This document shows, piece by piece, positions 60,901 to 64,000 of a DNA stretch of 64,000 bases (positions within the stretch are counted from its first letter, which is position 1; each line of letters begins with the position of its first letter). Location of the stretch: positions 1 to 64,000 of the forward strand of contig JBAWZA010000007.1 in assembly GCA_037143335.1 (NCBI GenBank). The letters run 5' to 3'. Source of the stretch: PALSA-1296 sp037143335 (lineage in GTDB: Bacteria > Bacteroidota > Ignavibacteria > Palsa-1295). A model generated the notes under the pieces. The model ran no database searches. It saw nothing but the letters and a program-made list of their open reading frames with translations, and was not told the DNA's origin. The position numbers and the translations under genes are program-made.

Positions 60901-62257
60901 CCTGTACATTCGGAATATTTGTTTTCAAGGATAATGGGAAGCCATCATACAACGTTTTTGCTGAGTCGCTTGACTTAGGAAGAATAATATTAACGTAATT
61001 GGTGAATTGCGTTTGTCCCGATGCAAGATTGATTTTAGGTGTCTGAAAGATAATTTTCTTGCTATACTGGTCAATTGAATTAACAACTACCATTGCTGGG
61101 TCACCCTGATTTCTTGTCGTACCGGCAGCCGGGGCGCCAAATTTTGCACTCGGAACAAATTGAATCAAATCAAATGCCGAACTGTCGGCGGATTCCCATA
61201 GAGAAGGCGTACTCGGAGCAACCTCATCTTCAATATAATAAAATGTAAAACGGTCAACCAAAGCAACCTGTGCGCCATTACGTAGAATCCTTTGACCATT
61301 TTTTGAACCTATCACAAGATAGACATCGCCACCATATTTTCTTCCAGCGAACGGACAGGTAAAGTATGACTTGGACCACGTACGGATAGGCTGCAACATA
61401 TCAAGTACGTAATCACAATATCCATTTGGGAAGGTGATATAAGGGCAAACCGATCCTCCCATTACTCCGACCGGATTGTTTGAGTTGATATAGGTGCCTG
61501 TCACGTTTGGTGGTGCGCTCGTTGGAAGTGTAGCCTGAAATTGGACGCATTCTCCGCGATTTAAATTTACAGTAAATGTTTGACCGGCAGGATGCTCTGG
61601 GAATGAACGATTTCCATCTTTGCGAAGATCACATGCAGGAGTAATTGTTACGGTAGTGCCATTTTGATTTGAAACAATCGCAAATTCTGAAGGCCAATCG
61701 GCGCCACCTGTCGGGTCATTTATAGACTCGTAAGCGCCGACAACATACTCTTTGCCCCAACCAGTGGTCGGAATAATGTACGAACCGTCGGACGTATAAG
61801 GGACACGGGAAAGGAAATATACAGATATATCAGCATTATCCGACCAAACATGTACTCCCTTTGGCTCAACTACACCTGAGGACTTCATTTCAGTTGAGAG
61901 CTTAATATCTCCGCTCGGTGTCTTAGAGGTGGGACTACTAAAAATCGTGACTTGATTTGCTGTGACTGGTTTATTCACAATCGGATCATTCCCCACCTGA
62001 AAATGTACTGTTGTATTTCTGTACGCAGTAACGTAAACCTGAAAATATTTATCAGAGCTTTTGTTTGGATCATAATTCGTCGGTATGCAGAACCACAGAT
62101 CTCTGCCAAGATAGTGACCGTCCTTGATGTTATCTTTCTCTTGCGTATGCGTGATACGGATATTGCCTTGGGCGTGAAGAGTGGAGCTGGAGAAGCCGCA
62201 AAAAATTGCAAGCAATCCGAGGGCGAGAAAGAGTGAACGAGAATGTACGAGCTTCAT
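57938..62257 (-). CDS. Giant T9SS-exported IgGFc_binding-like protein, paralogue 2
   Basis: A protein of 1439 residues from ATG 62257 (signal peptide MKLVHSRSLFLALGLLAIFCG...LHAQ); an upstream ATG (62338) adds 27 residues without a signal and is rejected. The IgGFc_binding-like part covers about 30-560 (HYLGRDLWFCIPTNYDPNK, SDGSYIIPTTGWGKEYVVGAYES, WPSEFAIVSNQNGTTVTITPACD, NPVGVMGGSVC, VGVYIYGYGTDDSYAWSGALG). ASH-like modules follow (KMYPNPISFGTVLVG, FVVSKNNVDLGSVPFN), then a cohesin-like module and a T9SS tail (VSPNPAGNSAGSVLDFKY...SGRFIIQK). It is a close paralogue of the two flanking genes, with the same domain order. Confidence 0.88.
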   Translation of the reverse strand: MKLVHSRSLFLALGLLAIFCGFSSSTLHAQGNIRITHTQEKDNIKDGHYLGRDLWFCIPTNYDPNKSSDKYFQVYVTAYRNTTVHFQVGNDPIVNKPVTANQVTIFSSPTSKTPSGDIKLSTEMKSSGVVEPKGVHVWSDNADISVYFLSRVPYTSDGSYIIPTTGWGKEYVVGAYESINDPTGGADWPSEFAIVSNQNGTTVTITPACDLRKDGNRSFPEHPAGQTFTVNLNRGECVQFQATLPTSAPPNVTGTYINSNNPVGVMGGSVCPYITFPNGYCDYVLDMLQPIRTWSKSYFTCPFAGRKYGGDVYLVIGSKNGQRILRNGAQVALVDRFTFYYIEDEVAPSTPSLWESADSSAFDLIQFVPSAKFGAPAAGTTRNQGDPAMVVVNSIDQYSKKIIFQTPKINLASGQTQFTNYVNIILPKSSDSAKTLYDGFPLSLKTNIPNVQVKERFNIGATGWICYRLTYKQTAGDGKHQVTSDTGVGVYIYGYGTDDSYAWSGALGTKTVNDPDTIPPIAIPGGPCFNARVDFTDQGVGQSTLSSYGPDSVENIDFEADTSFIAGANLEHSYYNMHILDSGKDAYLSVSIYDVAGNRTTVTSIYKAVTAKMYPNPISFGTVLVGSTGFKYDTICNIGEAPFHFDKANLKFKTPDSAIAHGFSIDSVVSGDIPVGGCRIVKLKFLSNRPPTVTDTLILNDECSGISSVVKGNGGEPSFDLGGYAFDCTILNSNRASVGYNITDPTETPVQIDSIWLEGSGAFTYDKASPATNKFPFIIPGSSILGTYGIEVKFNPPTKGSYFTVIHALNIDKQTGKRTIKSDTIWGIGCAPDVIPSPGTTLTDCGVPVSVKVPITNRIDSIYTISDVIGSVGGVTSASGFANKFDLEDASGTLITVFPDSIKPGETVFASVFYTPPPQASGCFVDTLVIKRPDGSRIGVAALTVCAQYRDFVVSKNNVDLGSVPFNSGLIQNFFTICNDGGDTATIKDITQLSDPTKSAFHFVPAKNKALPVNIAPGQCLDVWVSFDPSNSSNPTQLDSFAISSNSCNITENAVVQAEVTLGGNQLAGFTQPAIFSCDSKTNNAVFNDAVGGTIDSIVITGPDKANFNVTLTPAPPIAVAAKTPLNIPISFSPSPEVPARTYNAVVVVYFTNAAGIHSTSSAPITAIAQGWNMTVTSKPTNPVASAGTFVDIPVQIDLDKHALVAPTVSYLNINRVELTYSYNQNILDLEKGDFNKAVTFPAGSTWSLDLAASKLDVAAQTLLIVLKNSSVLTEAELGKKLATISLKASLPVAGVSTQVLLTDSKIITTSNVTISSCTDVARKDSTFSLVYLCGDSTLQRWMNGQIPIRAYPVSPNPAGNSAGSVLDFKYTSRIIGNVSLSIYDELGREVAKVLNDQYIPAGTYEVRFDGSKLGEGTYVYRYSLNKRYVSSGRFIIQK

Positions 62258-62524
62258 AGGTCTGTTTTCAAAAATGTCCTGTATAGTAAAAACGCTTTCG
62301 AGGGGGTCGAAGTTACAACTCAAAAAATTATGCAACAATCCAAAAAAACGGTATCAGGAGAAAGTGTGACACAATCGCGGATTCTATCGGCATAATCATC
62401 AAAAACCCCCGGTTCTCAGGGTAACAAAATATGCAATAAATACAAACCCATCAGCACATAGAGAGTTCCGCCAAAAAGGCTTCGGGAGTTGCCATTTTGT
62501 GCGCGTGTCTGATTTTGTGAATAT

Positions 62525-64000
62525 CTACTTCGCGATGATTAATTTTCCGGAAATAACCTCGCCTTCGGCTGCAAGACGGAAAATATATGTACCGGATGGA
62601 ATAACTGGGGTGATTCGGAATTCCGTAGAAAATATTCCCGCTGGATGCGAATCATCACTCACCACCGTCGCCACTCGGTTGCCAAGCATATCGAAGAGCG
62701 ACAAGTCGAGCGGCGTTCGGGCTGATAAGCCGAAAGTGAACCGAACATTCGCTTCGTTGTAGTTTATTGGATTCGGAGTCGGCGGCAAGAGAGCGAGATC
62801 TGCGCCCTTATCCAACATCGCGCGAATCAAATGCTCGACGCTACTTCCCTTTTCAAGTTCTGATGAATATCCTTCGGTTCTTACTGATGAAGGGACTAAT
62901 CCGCAACCAGTAAGGCGTGCAACATGCTCGCCAGCTTCGATACTATGAAAATGCACGATTGTTGTGTCGTGACTTATCTGAGTTGGTTGGTATTGGAAAG
63001 CGAAGCCAATGTTACTTCCTTCTGCTATTTCAACTGGGAGCACTCCAAGAAATTTGAAGTGCACTCCGTCATCCACCCAAATACTATCAATGTTGATGTT
63101 GCCTTTGTAGAGCAAGTGAGGGAAGATCGCATCGGCAACCTTTGTTTTTCCGGTGTCAACGCAGCCGAAGTCAAAATTGCTGATCGTGAAATCAGCTGAG
63201 TTATTCGCAATAGCCAGAGCCGAAAATGTCAGACATCCATTCGAGAATTGTAATGTATCCGTTCGCACAGAGTCGCTTGTAGCAGTAAAGCGAATTTTGA
63301 TTATTCGTGACTCACCTGGTTTGATAGCGCCCAAACCACCGCTACTATCAATCGTGAATCCTTTTGTTCCGCTATGAAACTTCAGCGTGATATCCGAGAT
63401 CGAAAAGTCAATCGTACCATGGTTCGTAAGTGTATCATAAAGAACCGACATACTCCCTGTCAAATTTCTCCCAAAACTCAAGACAGATGGAGTAAGTGTA
63501 AACAGTTGCGGAGTGTATGTGCTGGTGATGGTGGTACGATTACCTGTAACATCATAGACAGATACTTGTGCATAGGCAGGATTTTCGGGTACAATCACTT
63601 TTAAATCATAAAATGAATTTAGCATCCCAGCACCAGGTATGAGGGACGTATCAATTGTGAACTTCATATTTCTTGATGAATCCAGGCCGATCGAGCTGAT
63701 CCCCGAGCCACCAACTTGATTGTCACGAATCACGCCATGTGAGTTAAAGCAATCATCAGTTATCGTCGCAGTAAGTGGAATCGTATCAACGACGGCATTC
63801 GTCGTTCGTGCGCTGATCTGTCCGTTCCATGCATAGGAGTCATCCGTCCCGTAGCCATAGAGATAGACACCAACTCCAGAGTCTGAAACGATGGTATGTG
63901 CACCATCTCCTGTGTTCGTCTTGTAAGAAAGTCTATACCCAATCCAACTCGAACTATCTATCTTCAATTTCTCTATCTTCGTAACATTAGGAATTATCGA
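62525..64000 (-). CDS. T9SS-exported IgGFc_binding-like protein, paralogue 3, N-terminus cut by window edge
   Basis: The frame runs from the stop at 62525 to the right edge (491 codons), the start being outside the window. It begins in the end of the IgGFc_binding-like domain (IGYRLSYKTNTGDGAHTIVSDSGVGVYLYGYGTDDSYAWNG), aligning with about residue 500 of the 57938 gene. Then a DCFNSHGVIRDNQVGGSG segment, ASH-like modules (FTLTPSVLSFGRNLTG), and a T9SS tail (LPPTPNPINYNEANVRFTFG...SGKLIIAK). It has fewer Ig-like modules than its paralogues and no cohesin-like module. The full gene probably exceeds 950 residues. Confidence 0.85.
   Translation of the reverse strand, partial: SIIPNVTKIEKLKIDSSSWIGYRLSYKTNTGDGAHTIVSDSGVGVYLYGYGTDDSYAWNGQISARTTNAVVDTIPLTATITDDCFNSHGVIRDNQVGGSGISSIGLDSSRNMKFTIDTSLIPGAGMLNSFYDLKVIVPENPAYAQVSVYDVTGNRTTITSTYTPQLFTLTPSVLSFGRNLTGSMSVLYDTLTNHGTIDFSISDITLKFHSGTKGFTIDSSGGLGAIKPGESRIIKIRFTATSDSVRTDTLQFSNGCLTFSALAIANNSADFTISNFDFGCVDTGKTKVADAIFPHLLYKGNINIDSIWVDDGVHFKFLGVLPVEIAEGSNIGFAFQYQPTQISHDTTIVHFHSIEAGEHVARLTGCGLVPSSVRTEGYSSELEKGSSVEHLIRAMLDKGADLALLPPTPNPINYNEANVRFTFGLSARTPLDLSLFDMLGNRVATVVSDDSHPAGIFSTEFRITPVIPSGTYIFRLAAEGEVISGKLIIAK

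Overview
This 64 kb window comes from a Gram-negative member of the Bacteroidota/FCB group, most likely an Ignavibacteria or Kapabacteria (Kapaibacteriales) relative. That placement is inference. It rests on nine large secreted proteins ending in type IX secretion (T9SS) type A sorting domains, repeated IgGFc_binding-like and choice-of-anchor/ASH-like domains, a bacillithiol gene (bshA), two promoter-like TAnnTTTG motifs of the Bacteroidetes kind, and moderate G+C. Shine-Dalgarno sequences are present at some starts and absent at many others.

Layout. 1-727 (-): the 3' part of a secreted T9SS cargo gene cut by the left edge. 0.9-9 kb: dnaX, rlmD (opposite strand), an outer-membrane protein, then a mostly co-oriented housekeeping run purC-psd-pssA-purS-purQ-small membrane protein-tatA-tatA/B. 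It combines purine synthesis, phosphatidylethanolamine synthesis and twin-arginine export. 9-14.3 kb: a DUF1697/YdeI pair read out of a tRNA-Ser gene, then an aminotransferase, mtnN, kbl and a DUF2279 protein. 14.3-24.7 kb (-): three large secreted surface proteins followed by comEC. 24.9-33.5 kb (-): a glycosyltransferase-prmC-dtd operon, and a bshA-glycosyltransferase-methyltransferase-DUF2961/GH172 run.

33.5-42.9 kb: yigZ, a membrane metallopeptidase-like protein, a small unknown gene, tRNA-Val, then a TetR-regulated export operon (lipoprotein adaptor, two ABC ATPases, two ABC-2 permeases) laid out like CecR-YbhGFSR. 43-53.4 kb (-): an Asp/His/Gly-rich T9SS protein, a CopD-like membrane protein, two secreted cyclophilins, DUF971, a lipoprotein, a 1190-residue flavin/iron-sulfur fusion enzyme resembling NfnSL, transaldolase and an outer-membrane barrel protein. 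53.6-64 kb (-): three giant tandem paralogues with IgGFc_binding-like N-termini, repeated Ig-like modules and T9SS tails; the last is cut by the right edge.

The main themes are heavy investment in T9SS-exported surface proteins (about 40 percent of the window), a moderate housekeeping backbone, and several small palindromic repeats, one of which lies inside the dnaX reading frame. No T9SS machinery, IS element, prophage, CRISPR array or rRNA was seen. All coordinates, motif positions and family calls come from reading the sequence; no database search was run.
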